Shown: in pieces, positions 44,023 to 52,683 of the stretch | Layout of the letters: each line of letters opens with the position of its first letter | Numbering within the stretch: position 1 is the first letter of the stretch | NCBI GenBank assembly: GCA_016872115.1 | Contig: VHBC01000002.1 | Span: 1 to 64,000 of the forward strand | Length of the DNA: 64,000 nucleotides | Reading direction: 5' to 3' | Source of the DNA: Sphingomonadales bacterium | Lineage (GTDB): Bacteria; Bacteroidota; Bacteroidia; Flavobacteriales_D; Crocinitomicaceae | Notes under the pieces: model-generated | Databases searched by the model: none | Seen by the model: the letters and a program-made list of their open reading frames with translations, nothing else | What the model was told of the DNA's origin: nothing | Position numbers and translations under genes: made by a program

Positions 44023-44517
44023 ATGAATATCCGTTTGGCGCAGGTAGCAGAACTGCATATTCTCGAGGCATTAGCCCGAGAAATTTGGCCAAGTACCTAC
44101 GCGACAATCATCAGTACAGCGCAAATTGAATTCATGCTTGACTGGATGTACAGCACCAAAACACTCCTACAACAACTTCAAGAAGGCCATGAATTTTACA
44201 TTTTGGAGTCAGCCGGAACAGACAGTGGCTTTATGGCCCTTGAATGGGTAAAAGTCGAACAGACTACCAAAATCAAAATCAATAAATTATATGTGCTTCC
44301 GAAATTGCATGGACACGGCGCAGGTCGGCTACTCATCGATAAAGCCATCGAAAGAGCAAGTGCTACCAACGCTTCACAACTGTACTTACAGGTCAATAAA
44401 GCCAACAAAGCCAAAGATTTTTACCTTCGACTAGGCTTTCAAATTGACCAAGAAGCCGTATTCGACATCGGACACGGCTTTGTCATGGACGACTACATCA
44501 TGATACGAGCGCTTTAA
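44023..44517 (+). CDS. GNAT family N-acetyltransferase
   Basis: A 164-residue cytoplasmic acetyl-CoA-dependent acetyltransferase of unknown substrate. The acetyl-CoA-binding motif A is KLYVLPKLHGHGAGRLLIDKA, with the conserved Arg/Gly pattern HGHGAGR. The motif B region reads LYLQVNKANKAKDFYLRLGF. Length is normal for a single-domain GNAT. The start is the ATG one base after the subtilase stop; the longer frame overlaps the subtilase gene. Coupling to the protease gene is probably positional only. Confidence 0.88.
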   Translation: MNIRLAQVAELHILEALAREIWPSTYATIISTAQIEFMLDWMYSTKTLLQQLQEGHEFYILESAGTDSGFMALEWVKVEQTTKIKINKLYVLPKLHGHGAGRLLIDKAIERASATNASQLYLQVNKANKAKDFYLRLGFQIDQEAVFDIGHGFVMDDYIMIRAL

Positions 44518-44552
44518 GCTTTTTTGTATCTTCGTAAACCAAATCAACACCC

Positions 44553-45560
44553 ATGCTTAAAATCGACATGCACAGCCATATTTTGCCCAAATCAATGCCC
44601 AATTGGACGCAAAAGTTTGGCTACGGCAAGTTCATTCACCTCGAGCCAAATGCCGATGGCAGCGCCAACATGATGCAAGGTAGGCAATTTTTCAGGCGCA
44701 TCGTAGAAAATTGTTGGGACGAACAATTGCGCATCGAAGAATACAAGCCCTATAACACCCAAGTTCAGGTGGTTTGCACCATTCCGGTCATGTTCTCATA
44801 TTGGGCAAAAACAGCTGATGCTTTAGAGCTCTCGTGCTTTTTAAATGATCATATTGCGGAACTCGTTGTACGCTACCCAAAAAACTACATAGGTTTGGCA
44901 ACCATACCAATGCAAGATGCAGATGCCGCAATTCAAGAACTCGAACGCGCAAAAGCAATCGGGCATGTGGGCATTCAAATCGGCTCTAACATCAACGACG
45001 AAAACCTCAGCGAAGAAAAGTTCTTTCCCATTTTTGAGGCTTGTGCGCGTTTGGGCATGGCCGTCATGATTCATCCATGGCAAATGATGGGCTTTGACAG
45101 CATGAAAAAATACTGGCTTCCTTGGTTGGTTGGCATGCCGGCAGAAACCTCAAGAGCAGCTTGTTCCCTAATTTTTGGCGGCGTTCTCGAACGACTGCCA
45201 AACTTGCGTATTTGTTTTTCGCATGCCGGCGGGTCCTTTTTACCTACCTTAGGGCGCATCGAGCACGGCTTCAATTGCCGTCCGGACTTGGTCGCCATCG
45301 ACAACCCCCACAACCCACGAACTTATCTCGGGAAATTCTGGGTAGACAGCATTACCCACGATATCGCTGTACTTGAGTACATTCTGAAATTGCTAGGTTC
45401 AAAAAGAGTTTGTTTGGGCAGTGACTACCCCTTCCCGCTCGGAGACCTCGAGATTGGAAAATTCATCGAGGAGAGTCAGCTGAGCCCTGAAGTAATGGAA
45501 GATATCTTTTGCAATGCTACTTTGGAGTGGTTGCAATTAGACAAGCAACTGTTTTTGTAG
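44553..45560 (+). CDS. 2-amino-3-carboxymuconate-6-semialdehyde decarboxylase (ACMSD)
   Basis: 335 residues. ACMSD is a zinc-dependent amidohydrolase-fold decarboxylase that diverts tryptophan breakdown (kynurenine pathway) away from quinolinate. The metal-binding start DMHSHILPKSMPNW, the N-terminal part with IVENCWDE..RI, the histidine in MIHPWQMMG, the active-site HAGGSFLPTLGRIEHG and the aspartate in LGSDYPFPLGD are all in the expected order. Length matches known ACMSD (about 330-340). No other kynurenine genes are in the window. A TATCTTCG box lies 18 nt upstream of the start. The gene converges with no gap on the SIMPL gene. Confidence 0.92.
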   Translation: MLKIDMHSHILPKSMPNWTQKFGYGKFIHLEPNADGSANMMQGRQFFRRIVENCWDEQLRIEEYKPYNTQVQVVCTIPVMFSYWAKTADALELSCFLNDHIAELVVRYPKNYIGLATIPMQDADAAIQELERAKAIGHVGIQIGSNINDENLSEEKFFPIFEACARLGMAVMIHPWQMMGFDSMKKYWLPWLVGMPAETSRAACSLIFGGVLERLPNLRICFSHAGGSFLPTLGRIEHGFNCRPDLVAIDNPHNPRTYLGKFWVDSITHDIAVLEYILKLLGSKRVCLGSDYPFPLGDLEIGKFIEESQLSPEVMEDIFCNATLEWLQLDKQLFL

Positions 45561-46301
45561 TTAATCAATCTCATACTTCAAACGAATCGTCACATTCGCT
45601 GTTTTACGTCTAGAGCTGGTATTAAAACTACCACCCCATTCGTAGTCTTCAGAGGAATTTTCGGCGGTAATCTGAAAGACGCCCATATCGGCATTTTTGA
45701 GTTTGCCAAGACTTCCGCCGCCATTTTCTGCAATTTTCTCGGCACGCTGGCGCGCATCTTTAGTGGCCGCCTCTATCATTTTGAGCTTTAATTGCGCCAA
45801 TTTGGTGTAGTAATATTCTGGTGCCTCTGAGTTCAATTCAATACCCGCATCAATCAGTTCTGAAACCTGGCGAGAAGTTTGCTCCACGACATTCACCTTT
45901 TTTGAACTCACTTTAACACTTTGATTGAGTGAATACCCGTCGAAAATGGTTTGACGCAAATTTCCTTCGTCGTCGTATACCCGCGACCATTCTTTGCTAA
46001 TATCGGCCGCTTCAAATACCATTTCGTCCTCGTTGATACCTCTTGATTTCAAATAAGATCGAACTTTACGGATATCTGAATTGAGCTGAGCGTAGGCGTC
46101 CTTTAGTTCATAACTTCTGCGTGAAAAGGATGCGCGCCATACAATTAAATCGGAATCAAAAGATTCTTCACCAAGACCAAGTACTGAAACGGTATCGTCT
46201 GGTTTGCCTTTTGAAAGATAGGATTTACCTAAAATAAGACCTGTCACAATGACGGCAACTGCGATAAGTACAGTCGAAAAGTGTTGTTTAAGAAAATTCA
46301 T
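45561..46301 (-). CDS. SIMPL domain (DUF541) protein
   Basis: 246 residues. An N-terminal membrane anchor or signal (STVLIAVAVIVTGLILG) is followed by a SIMPL/DUF541 domain (about 37-246), so it is probably periplasmic. Typical features are the early VSVLGLGEESFDSDLIVWRA strand, the middle LKSRGINEDEM helix and the QLKLKMIEAATKDARQRAEK helix near residue 170. Family members such as E. coli YggE relate to oxidative stress, but the molecular role is unknown. It is a single gene, divergent from the SDR gene and tail to tail with ACMSD. Confidence 0.85.
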   Translation of the reverse strand: MNFLKQHFSTVLIAVAVIVTGLILGKSYLSKGKPDDTVSVLGLGEESFDSDLIVWRASFSRRSYELKDAYAQLNSDIRKVRSYLKSRGINEDEMVFEAADISKEWSRVYDDEGNLRQTIFDGYSLNQSVKVSSKKVNVVEQTSRQVSELIDAGIELNSEAPEYYYTKLAQLKLKMIEAATKDARQRAEKIAENGGGSLGKLKNADMGVFQITAENSSEDYEWGGSFNTSSRRKTANVTIRLKYEID

Positions 46302-46375
46302 AAAAATAAGGTTAACTGATTTTAAAGTTTTTGACGGAATGATAAACCAAGGTAGTACTTTTTTGTTAAACAGTC

Positions 46376-47074
46376 ATGGAAACAAAAAATATCGCTGTTA
46401 TTGGCGCATCGAAAGGAATTGGCTTGGCGCTGGTTCAAAAATTAGCCCAACAAGGACATCAAGTTCTTGCTACTTATGCACAAACCTTACCCACATTTGA
46501 ACACCAAAATGTCAAATGGCAGTCCTATTCAATCTCCGAAGATCAACCACTTGAAATACCAGAAGTGCTCGACGGACTCGTTTATTGCCCGGGCACCATT
46601 TCTTTGAAACCATTCAATCGCTTTAGCACGACCGATTTTCTCTCCGATTACCAACTGCAAGTAGTAGGTGCTGTTCAGGCTATCCAAAACGTCTTACCTG
46701 CTCTAAAAAAGAGCGCACAAGCATCAGTGGTACTTTTCTCCACGGTTGCCGTTCAGCAAGGCTTGCCTTTTCATTCCTTGGTTTCGGCATCTAAAGGCGC
46801 AATTGAAGGCCTTACACGCGCACTTGCTGCTGAATTTGCACCAAAAATTCGCGTCAATGCCATTGCACCTTCTTTAACCAACACGCCTTTGGCAGAAAAT
46901 TTATTGAACTCCGATGCCAAGCGCGAGGCAAACGCCGCTCGGCATCCTTTGAAACGTGTTGGCGAACCTATAGACATCGCCAACATGGCTACTTTCTTAC
47001 TCAATGATGAATCCTCTTGGATGAGTGGTCAAATTCTTCATGTCGATGGTGGAATATCGACATTGCGCGTATGA
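46376..47074 (+). CDS. SDR-fold protein lacking the catalytic tyrosine
   Basis: A 232-residue Rossmann-fold protein of the short-chain dehydrogenase/reductase superfamily. The cofactor motif GASKGIGLALVQKL is intact. The downstream LVYCPGTISLKP corresponds to the NNAG motif, and FSTVAVQQGLPF carries the catalytic Ser. The usual YxxxK reads VSASK (about residues 137-141), so the general-base tyrosine is a valine. The C-terminal RVNAIAPSLTNTPLAE and SGQILHVDGGIS are normal. It heads a three-gene operon with a photolyase-like FAD protein (4-bp overlap) and a photolyase, so it may serve a light or DNA-repair context. Enzymatic activity is uncertain. Confidence 0.87.
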   Translation: METKNIAVIGASKGIGLALVQKLAQQGHQVLATYAQTLPTFEHQNVKWQSYSISEDQPLEIPEVLDGLVYCPGTISLKPFNRFSTTDFLSDYQLQVVGAVQAIQNVLPALKKSAQASVVLFSTVAVQQGLPFHSLVSASKGAIEGLTRALAAEFAPKIRVNAIAPSLTNTPLAENLLNSDAKREANAARHPLKRVGEPIDIANMATFLLNDESSWMSGQILHVDGGISTLRV

Positions 47075-48162
47075 TACCGCTGCGCACGCTTGCTGAAATT
47101 GAGGCGTATATTGATGCCTTCGACCCTATTCGTTATGGTAAAACTAGAAATTACATCAATGGTGGTGTCAGTTATTTATCGCCGTATTTATCCCGGGGTG
47201 TGATCAGTGTGCGCGACGTCTATGAACGGCTCAAAAGACGCGGTTTTAGCCTCTATGAAATGGAGGCGTTTGTTAGCGAACTCTGTTGGCGCGAACACGC
47301 CCAACGCGTGTGGCAGCACCATGATCCGCAAAGAGAACTCAGATCTACACAGTACTGGGTCCACAATCAATCAAAAATTCCAAAAGAACTACTAGAGGCG
47401 AGCACGGGAATAGAAGCGATAGACGCCGCACTCTTAGAACTCAAAGAAACCGGTTACATGCACAACCACATGCGCATGTATTTGGCTGCTATCGCACTTA
47501 ATCATTATGGATGCCATTGGCCCGTGGCCGCAAAATGGCTCTTTTCCCAATTAGCCGATGCCGACCCCGCTAGCAATCATTTGAGTTGGCAGTGGGTGTG
47601 CGGTGCCAATGCACCAAAAGTCTATTTTGCCAATCAAGAAAACATCAATAAATACACGGGTAGCAATCAGCGTCATTCCTTTCTAGATACAACCTACGAA
47701 AAATTACCTCAGCTTCAAATTGCTTGTGAATGGGTAGATGCGTCGTATCCTTTTATTCCGGAGCTGACTGAGCAACTTCAATTGGATGCAAATTTACCAA
47801 CGCACCTTTACACACCATATCACCTCGATCCAACATGGCGTGCACAGTCACCTGCAAACCGCATCTTATTCTGGGACCTCGCTCATTGGCAAGACTACCC
47901 GTTTAACGAAAAGAATTTCAACTGGATCAACGATTTGGCAAGGTTAAACATTCCTGCTATTCAAATTTACGTCGGTCATTGGGAAAACTTAGTTACCGAG
48001 TTAAATCTCCGACAAACCTTTACCAAAGAACATCCACTTACGGAAGGCTACCCCATGCAGAAAGACCCGCGTGGTTGGTTATTCCCCGGATTTGAACAAC
48101 AGCCCGGTTCATTTTTTGGCTTCTGGAAAAAAGTTCAAAAACACCTCAAAAATGAAAAATGA
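47071..48162 (+). CDS. Photolyase-like FAD-binding protein without the antenna domain
   Basis: A 363-residue protein equivalent to the C-terminal FAD-binding half of cryptochrome/photolyase (FAD_binding_7). Its start has no N-terminal alpha/beta antenna domain. Recognisable stretches are [61 protein letters not shown] and [20 protein letters not shown]. These correspond to the flavin pocket and the W..N.HNH.R region of photolyases. The start is the ATG overlapping the SDR stop by 4 bp; the upstream reading overlaps the SDR gene. It overlaps the full photolyase gene by 11 bp. Similar short proteins sit beside photolyases in other bacteria, but their role is unclear. Confidence 0.85.
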   Translation: MIPLRTLAEIEAYIDAFDPIRYGKTRNYINGGVSYLSPYLSRGVISVRDVYERLKRRGFSLYEMEAFVSELCWREHAQRVWQHHDPQRELRSTQYWVHNQSKIPKELLEASTGIEAIDAALLELKETGYMHNHMRMYLAAIALNHYGCHWPVAAKWLFSQLADADPASNHLSWQWVCGANAPKVYFANQENINKYTGSNQRHSFLDTTYEKLPQLQIACEWVDASYPFIPELTEQLQLDANLPTHLYTPYHLDPTWRAQSPANRILFWDLAHWQDYPFNEKNFNWINDLARLNIPAIQIYVGHWENLVTELNLRQTFTKEHPLTEGYPMQKDPRGWLFPGFEQQPGSFFGFWKKVQKHLKNEK

Positions 48163-49696
48163 GTTGGGCATTGTTTGGTTTAAGCGAGACCTTCGACTCC
48201 AAGACCACGCACCTTTAGCAGCTGCGCAAAACAGTTCGCTTCCGCTGCTCTACATATATATTTTAGAACCTGAAGAATGGGAAGCTCCAGAAAATAGCTT
48301 ACGCCACTGGCAATTTCAATGGCAATCTATTGAACAAATGAATGCCCAATTAGCCAACTTTGACCAACAAATCGCCTATTGTTTTGGCTCGGCTTTCGCT
48401 GTTTTTGAGTCGCTTTTACAGCATTTCGAGATCAAACAAGTTTGGAGTTATCAAGAATCTGGCACGCCTCGCACTTACCAACGCGACAACACGTTGAAAA
48501 AATTATTTGTTCAACATAAGGTCAATTGGCAAGAATTTCAACGCGACGGCATCATTCGCGGACTTAAAAACCGAAAAAACTGGGACCGTTCTTGGTTTGC
48601 GTATGTCAATAGTCCCGTTATAGAAAACCAATTTAAAATTGGCGGAAATGTGCAATGGAAAAATACTTTTAAATTACCAGAGGAACTCGTTCAACAACTC
48701 AAAGCATACCCAAAATACTATCAGAAAGCAGGACCAATATATGCGGAAAAATACCTCACCAATTTTTTAACTGAGCGCATTTATGGTTATCAAAAAGGAA
48801 TCTCTAAACCGGCACTGAGTAGACGAACGTGCAGCCGGCTCTCGCCTTTTTTGGCATGGGGAAATTTATCGATTCGTCAGGTTGTGCGTGCAACTTCAGC
48901 GCAGATGAACAAAAATCCTAAGCACAAGCATCATTTTGAGGCCTTTTTAACCAGGCTGCATTGGCATTGCCATTTTATTCAGAAGTTTGAGACCGATTGC
49001 ACCTATGCCACCACTTGCATCAATAAAGCCTATGAAAATGCGCCATATCCAAAGAACGAATCGTTTTTAGAGGCTTGGAAGTCAGCTCAAACTGGATATC
49101 CGTTAGTCGATGCGAACATGCGTTGTTTGTCACAAACGGGCTGGATCAATTTTAGAATGCGGGCTCTTTTGGTGTCGTTTTTGTGCCATAACCTTTTACA
49201 AGACTGGAAAGACGGGGTTCATCATATGGCCCGCTTGTTTTTGGATTTTGAACCCGGAATACATTTCCCGCAGTTTCAAATGCAGGCTGGCACAACGGGA
49301 GTAAATACCATACGCGTCTACAATCCAATTCACAACAGTTACAAGCACGATCCGGATGGTGTTTTTATCAGGCAATGGGTACCTGACCTCGCCAAACTTC
49401 CCGATGCATTGATTCATGAACCATGGAAAATAACGCAACTAGAAGCTGAGACTTATGGTTTTGAACTGGGTAAAGACTATCCCCAGCCAATCATCGATCC
49501 CAAAGATTCTAGAAAGGAAGATCGAAAATTTCTTTGGGAAATTAGAAGAAGTGTCCACGCAAAAAGCGAAGGAGAAAAAATCATTCAAACGTTGGTCAGG
49601 CCCTCAGAGCCGCGCCAAAAACCAAAACGCAAGCAAACCCAGAGCAATCGAAAACAAAATATTGAGGCCAACAATGGCCAATTGCCCTTGTTGTAA
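48152..49696 (+). CDS. Cryptochrome/deoxyribodipyrimidine photolyase family protein
   Basis: 514 residues. A full-length photolyase/cryptochrome: N-terminal antenna-binding domain ([19 protein letters not shown]) and C-terminal FAD domain with [37 protein letters not shown] and [18 protein letters not shown]. It should use blue light to repair UV dimers or to signal; the sequence does not settle which. The basic C-terminal tail ([16 protein letters not shown]) is unusual. The last 93 bp are also coding for crcB on the other strand. The start matches family N-termini and lies within the upstream gene. Confidence 0.9.
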   Translation: MKNELGIVWFKRDLRLQDHAPLAAAQNSSLPLLYIYILEPEEWEAPENSLRHWQFQWQSIEQMNAQLANFDQQIAYCFGSAFAVFESLLQHFEIKQVWSYQESGTPRTYQRDNTLKKLFVQHKVNWQEFQRDGIIRGLKNRKNWDRSWFAYVNSPVIENQFKIGGNVQWKNTFKLPEELVQQLKAYPKYYQKAGPIYAEKYLTNFLTERIYGYQKGISKPALSRRTCSRLSPFLAWGNLSIRQVVRATSAQMNKNPKHKHHFEAFLTRLHWHCHFIQKFETDCTYATTCINKAYENAPYPKNESFLEAWKSAQTGYPLVDANMRCLSQTGWINFRMRALLVSFLCHNLLQDWKDGVHHMARLFLDFEPGIHFPQFQMQAGTTGVNTIRVYNPIHNSYKHDPDGVFIRQWVPDLAKLPDALIHEPWKITQLEAETYGFELGKDYPQPIIDPKDSRKEDRKFLWEIRRSVHAKSEGEKIIQTLVRPSEPRQKPKRKQTQSNRKQNIEANNGQLPLL

Positions 49697-49966
49697 GAGT
49701 TGGTAATTTTCAAATGAAAAAGTGCTGAAAGTTGACAAACCTCCGCAAATGCCAACTACAATAAATGTTTGTATCGAAACCCACTTATCAGATTCTTTGA
49801 ACTGAATCATAACAATTGCTAAAATCAGGGTTGCTATGACGTTACTCAGTAAGGTAGCCCATGGAAAGCTGCTTGCTTGAAAAGGAAATAATTTGGCGAT
49901 CAAAAAACGCAGTACACTGCCGATGCCACCACCAAGAAAAACATAAAGTACGCTTGTTAGTCCCAT
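49604..49966 (-). CDS. crcB: Fluoride exporter CrcB/Fluc
   Basis: 120 residues, four hydrophobic segments, inner membrane. CrcB forms dimeric fluoride channels that lower cytoplasmic fluoride. Signatures are [32 protein letters not shown] and the conserved [15 protein letters not shown] with the phenylalanine and sodium-site residues. Length is normal. The 3' end overlaps the photolyase gene tail-to-tail by 93 bp, so its last segment is encoded antisense to the photolyase C-terminus. It overlaps the PAP2 gene by 10 bp. No fluoride riboswitch was noticed. Confidence 0.93.
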   Translation of the reverse strand: MGLTSVLYVFLGGGIGSVLRFLIAKLFPFQASSFPWATLLSNVIATLILAIVMIQFKESDKWVSIQTFIVVGICGGLSTFSTFSFENYQLLQQGQLAIVGLNILFSIALGLLAFWFLARL

Positions 49967-50541
49967 TTCTCGAGCAATTTAGCAAAAATATGTTTTCGAA
50001 AGACCCAGCCAATAAATAGGCCCAAAAGTGCGCCACAAACAACATCAGACGGAAAATGCACACCCAAATAAATGCGACTATATGCCACAAGAAAAACGTA
50101 GCATCCCAACCCATAGACAACAAGAGGATACTTTTTGAAGTACGGAAAGATGAAGGCAAATAGTGCTGCTAAATTGGCTGCATGCGAGGATACGAAGCCA
50201 AATTGACCACCCAAGTATGGATTGCCAGGTGTAATCATGTAATACCGCAAGGACTCATTTAAAAGAGGGTCGTGAGACGGACGCAAGCGTTCGAACACGT
50301 CTTTAAATAAATGAGTAGAAACGCTATCAGCAAAAGTCACTATAACAAGCACCAATAAAAAAATCAAACTTGTTTTCTTCCAGGAAAATTGACGTTTCAA
50401 CAGTAGTAAGACAAGAATTGCCAACGGAAAATTAATCCATTTGGAAGAGAGCACCCACATGCATTCGTCTAACCAAGGCGCATTCATTTGATTGATACGC
50501 AAGAGCAAACCACGATCGATACGTTGTAAAAAATCAATCAT
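49957..50541 (-). CDS. PAP2-superfamily membrane phosphatase
   Basis: 194 residues, inner membrane, about six hydrophobic segments. It is a PAP2-type lipid phosphatase, which may dephosphorylate undecaprenyl pyrophosphate or phosphatidyl-glycerophosphate. The three catalytic motifs are [24 protein letters not shown] (SSHA in place of PSGH) and [16 protein letters not shown]. The start overlaps the obgE stop by 8 bp and the stop overlaps crcB by 10 bp, so the three are translated as one operon. Substrate not determined. Confidence 0.92.
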   Translation of the reverse strand: MIDFLQRIDRGLLLRINQMNAPWLDECMWVLSSKWINFPLAILVLLLLKRQFSWKKTSLIFLLVLVIVTFADSVSTHLFKDVFERLRPSHDPLLNESLRYYMITPGNPYLGGQFGFVSSHAANLAALFAFIFPYFKKYPLVVYGLGCYVFLVAYSRIYLGVHFPSDVVCGALLGLFIGWVFRKHIFAKLLEKWD

Positions 50542-51526
50542 GACTGAGGTGCTTCCAGATCAGGTCCTTGAGTTCTGTCAAGCCCTGTTGGGCAACAGAG
50601 GAAATGAACAAATAAGGAATTTTTGGGAGGTCTTTTGCTATTGCAGCTTTGAGTTCGTCATCGAGCATATCTGACTTAGTAATCGCCAATAAACGCTCTT
50701 TGTGCAGCAATTCGGGATTGTATTGCTTGAGTTCGTTTAAGAGAATGTTGTATTCTTTTTGGATGTCGTCTGCATCGGCAGGAATCATGAACAATAGTAA
50801 GGAGTTGCGTTCGATGTGACGCAAAAAGCGCAACCCTAATCCTTTACCTGCGTGGGCACCTTCTATGATTCCGGGTATATCTGCCATTACAAAGGATCGA
50901 TAATCTCGGTAAGAGACAATTCCTAAATTGGGTCTAAGGGTGGTAAATGGATAGTCTCCGATTTCGGGCTTGGCTGCAGAAAGTACAGAAAGCAACGTAC
51001 TCTTGCCAGCATTCGGAAAGCCTACCAAACCAACATCAGCTAAAATTTTGAGTTCAAGTATTTTCCAGCCTTCAAGCCCTTCTTCTCCGGGTTGTGCATA
51101 ACGCGGTGTTTGATTGGTCGGGGATTTAAAATTGTTGTTGCCCAATCCGCCGCGGCCGCCTCTTTGAATAATGCGCTCTTCTCCTTCTTCGGTTATTTCG
51201 AAAAGGACCTCACCGGTTTCACCATCTTTTGCAAGCGTGCCAAGCGGCACATCTATGTAGACATCCTCACCTTGAGCTCCTGTTTTGAGGTTGCCAGCGC
51301 CGTGCGCGCCATGAGCAGCTTTGATGTGTTTTTTAAACTTGAGATGCAAGAGCGTCCAAAGTTGCTTGTTGCCACGCAAAATGATGTGCCCACCACGACC
51401 GCCGTCGCCGCCGTCAGGACCACCTTTAGGAATGTATTTTTCTCTACGAAAGTGCGTAGAGCCTCCACCCCCGTTCCCAGAGGTACAATGGATTTTTACA
51501 TAATCAACAAAGTTGTCTGAAGCCAT
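50534..51526 (-). CDS. obgE: GTPase ObgE/CgtA
   Basis: 330 residues. Obg is an essential ribosome-associated GTPase acting in 50S assembly and stress control. The N-terminal glycine-rich Obg fold (about 1-158) shows [20 protein letters not shown] and [11 protein letters not shown]. The G domain has G1 [11 protein letters not shown], the switch region with TTLRPNLG, G3 DIPGIIEGA and the NKxD equivalent TKSD. It lacks the optional C-terminal OCT domain, as in many Bacteroidota. It begins directly after the adk stop (adjacent bases). Confidence 0.97.
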   Translation of the reverse strand: MASDNFVDYVKIHCTSGNGGGGSTHFRREKYIPKGGPDGGDGGRGGHIILRGNKQLWTLLHLKFKKHIKAAHGAHGAGNLKTGAQGEDVYIDVPLGTLAKDGETGEVLFEITEEGEERIIQRGGRGGLGNNNFKSPTNQTPRYAQPGEEGLEGWKILELKILADVGLVGFPNAGKSTLLSVLSAAKPEIGDYPFTTLRPNLGIVSYRDYRSFVMADIPGIIEGAHAGKGLGLRFLRHIERNSLLLFMIPADADDIQKEYNILLNELKQYNPELLHKERLLAITKSDMLDDELKAAIAKDLPKIPYLFISSVAQQGLTELKDLIWKHLSHD

Positions 51527-52102
51527 TTAAGCGTTTTGATCAATGGCAGTAAAAAGTCTTGAAGTGATGTCGTCGATGCTACCAATGCCATCGATGGCAA
51601 CAAATTTATGTTGTGACTGGTAAAAGGCTTTAACAGGTGCGGTTTCTTGATTATAAACCGAGATACGCTTCTCAATGACAGCTGGATCTGCGTCGTCTGG
51701 ACGACCTGATACTTCTGCGCGTTTGAGTAAGCGCGTTTTGAGTTCATTTTCCTCGACTTCTAAAGCGAGCATCAGACTGATTTCTGTTTGTAAACTGGCC
51801 AAAAATTCGTCCAAAGCTAGGGCCTGAGCATTAGTTCTGGGAAAGCCATCAAAAATAAAGCCTTTTGGTGCTTCGTGCTTCACCACTTCTGAACGCAACA
51901 TATTTATTGTAACTTCATCCGGCACAAGTTGCCCTGCATCCATGTAACTTTTGGCGAGTTTACCTAATTCTGTCTTGCCTTTGATATTCGCGCGAAAAAC
52001 ATCGCCTGTTGAAAGATGCACAAGACCATATTTTTCAATGAGTCTTTCTGATTGGGTTCCTTTGCCTGCTCCTGGAGGGCCAAAAAGTACAATATTTAAC
52101 AT
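51527..52102 (-). CDS. adk: Adenylate kinase
   Basis: A 191-residue short-type adenylate kinase that interconverts 2 ADP and ATP plus AMP. The P-loop GPPGAGKGTQ, AMP-binding STGDVFRANI and FDGFPRTNAQA motifs are intact. The lid is short (KRAEVSGRPDDADP), lacking the zinc-binding Cys set, as expected for this form. The gene sits between hpt (2-bp gap) and obgE (0-bp gap), linking it to purine salvage in the same operon. Confidence 0.97.
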   Translation of the reverse strand: MLNIVLFGPPGAGKGTQSERLIEKYGLVHLSTGDVFRANIKGKTELGKLAKSYMDAGQLVPDEVTINMLRSEVVKHEAPKGFIFDGFPRTNAQALALDEFLASLQTEISLMLALEVEENELKTRLLKRAEVSGRPDDADPAVIEKRISVYNQETAPVKAFYQSQHKFVAIDGIGSIDDITSRLFTAIDQNA

Positions 52103-52104
52103 AA

Positions 52105-52650
52105 CTAACCGATTAATTGATAAATAGCCGGCAACTCTCTACCGAGTTCTTTGTAATCAAGTCCAAAACCGACTACAAAACGATCTTCGATTTCGAAGCC
52201 AACATAGTTGGGTGTGTGTTTTCCTTTGTAAGAGGTTGGTTTGAGTAAAAGCGAACAAATAGCCAAAGAAGCGGGTTGATCGGCTTGTAACAACGTAAAA
52301 ATTTTATCCATAGTGACGCCTGTATCTAGGATATCTTCGACGATGACAACATGGCGATCTTTTAAGGCCGTTTGCAAACCGATGAGTTCGTCTACCCGAC
52401 CACTAGATTGGGTGCCTTGATAAGAACTCACTTTGACAAAACTGAGCTCAGGCTGGCAGTCTAGCCACTTAAATAAATCAGAGGCAAACATGAATGCACC
52501 ATTCATCACTGCTAAAAAAATAGGTTTTTTACCAGCGTAGTTGTTGTTGAGCTGCGCTGCCAATTCCTTGATTCGTGCTTGTAACATCGTTTCTGTAAGG
52601 AAAGGCGCAAAGGATAATTCGTGTATGTGTACCACTGAACGCATTGTCAT
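52105..52650 (-). CDS. hpt: Hypoxanthine phosphoribosyltransferase
   Basis: 181 residues if the first ATG is used, 179 if the second. It salvages hypoxanthine or guanine to IMP/GMP with PRPP. The PRPP loop VEDILDTGVTM is clear, and FLAVMNGAFMFASDL and VGFGLDYKELGRELP fit the family. Two starts lie three codons apart as ATG-ACA-ATG. Both are within a few bases of the -7 box TACCTTTG, so the leader is absent or a few nt long. The adk-obgE-PAP2-crcB genes follow as an operon, and purK diverges 33 bp away. Confidence 0.95.
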   Translation of the reverse strand: MTMRSVVHIHELSFAPFLTETMLQARIKELAAQLNNNYAGKKPIFLAVMNGAFMFASDLFKWLDCQPELSFVKVSSYQGTQSSGRVDELIGLQTALKDRHVVIVEDILDTGVTMDKIFTLLQADQPASLAICSLLLKPTSYKGKHTPNYVGFEIEDRFVVGFGLDYKELGRELPAIYQLIG

Positions 52651-52651
52651 G

Positions 52652-52659
52652 CAAAGGTA
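52652..52659 (-). promoter_or_regulatory. -7 box at the hpt start (divergent from purK)
   Basis: TACCTTTG on the minus strand. The first ATG is 1 nt and the second 7 nt after the box; transcription at 4-nt spacing would begin between them. The purK box on the other strand lies 12 bp away. Confidence 0.6.
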
Positions 52660-52671
52660 CAATTTTAAACG

Positions 52672-52679
52672 TATCTTTG
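52672..52679 (+). promoter_or_regulatory. -7 box 4 nt before ATG (leaderless-type) for purK
   Basis: TATCTTTG, 4 nt (CTCC), then ATG at 52684. A perfect TAnnTTTG. A TTG lies 25 nt upstream, within the hpt coding region. The start codons of hpt and purK are only 33 bp apart. Confidence 0.65.
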
Positions 52680-52683
52680 CTCC

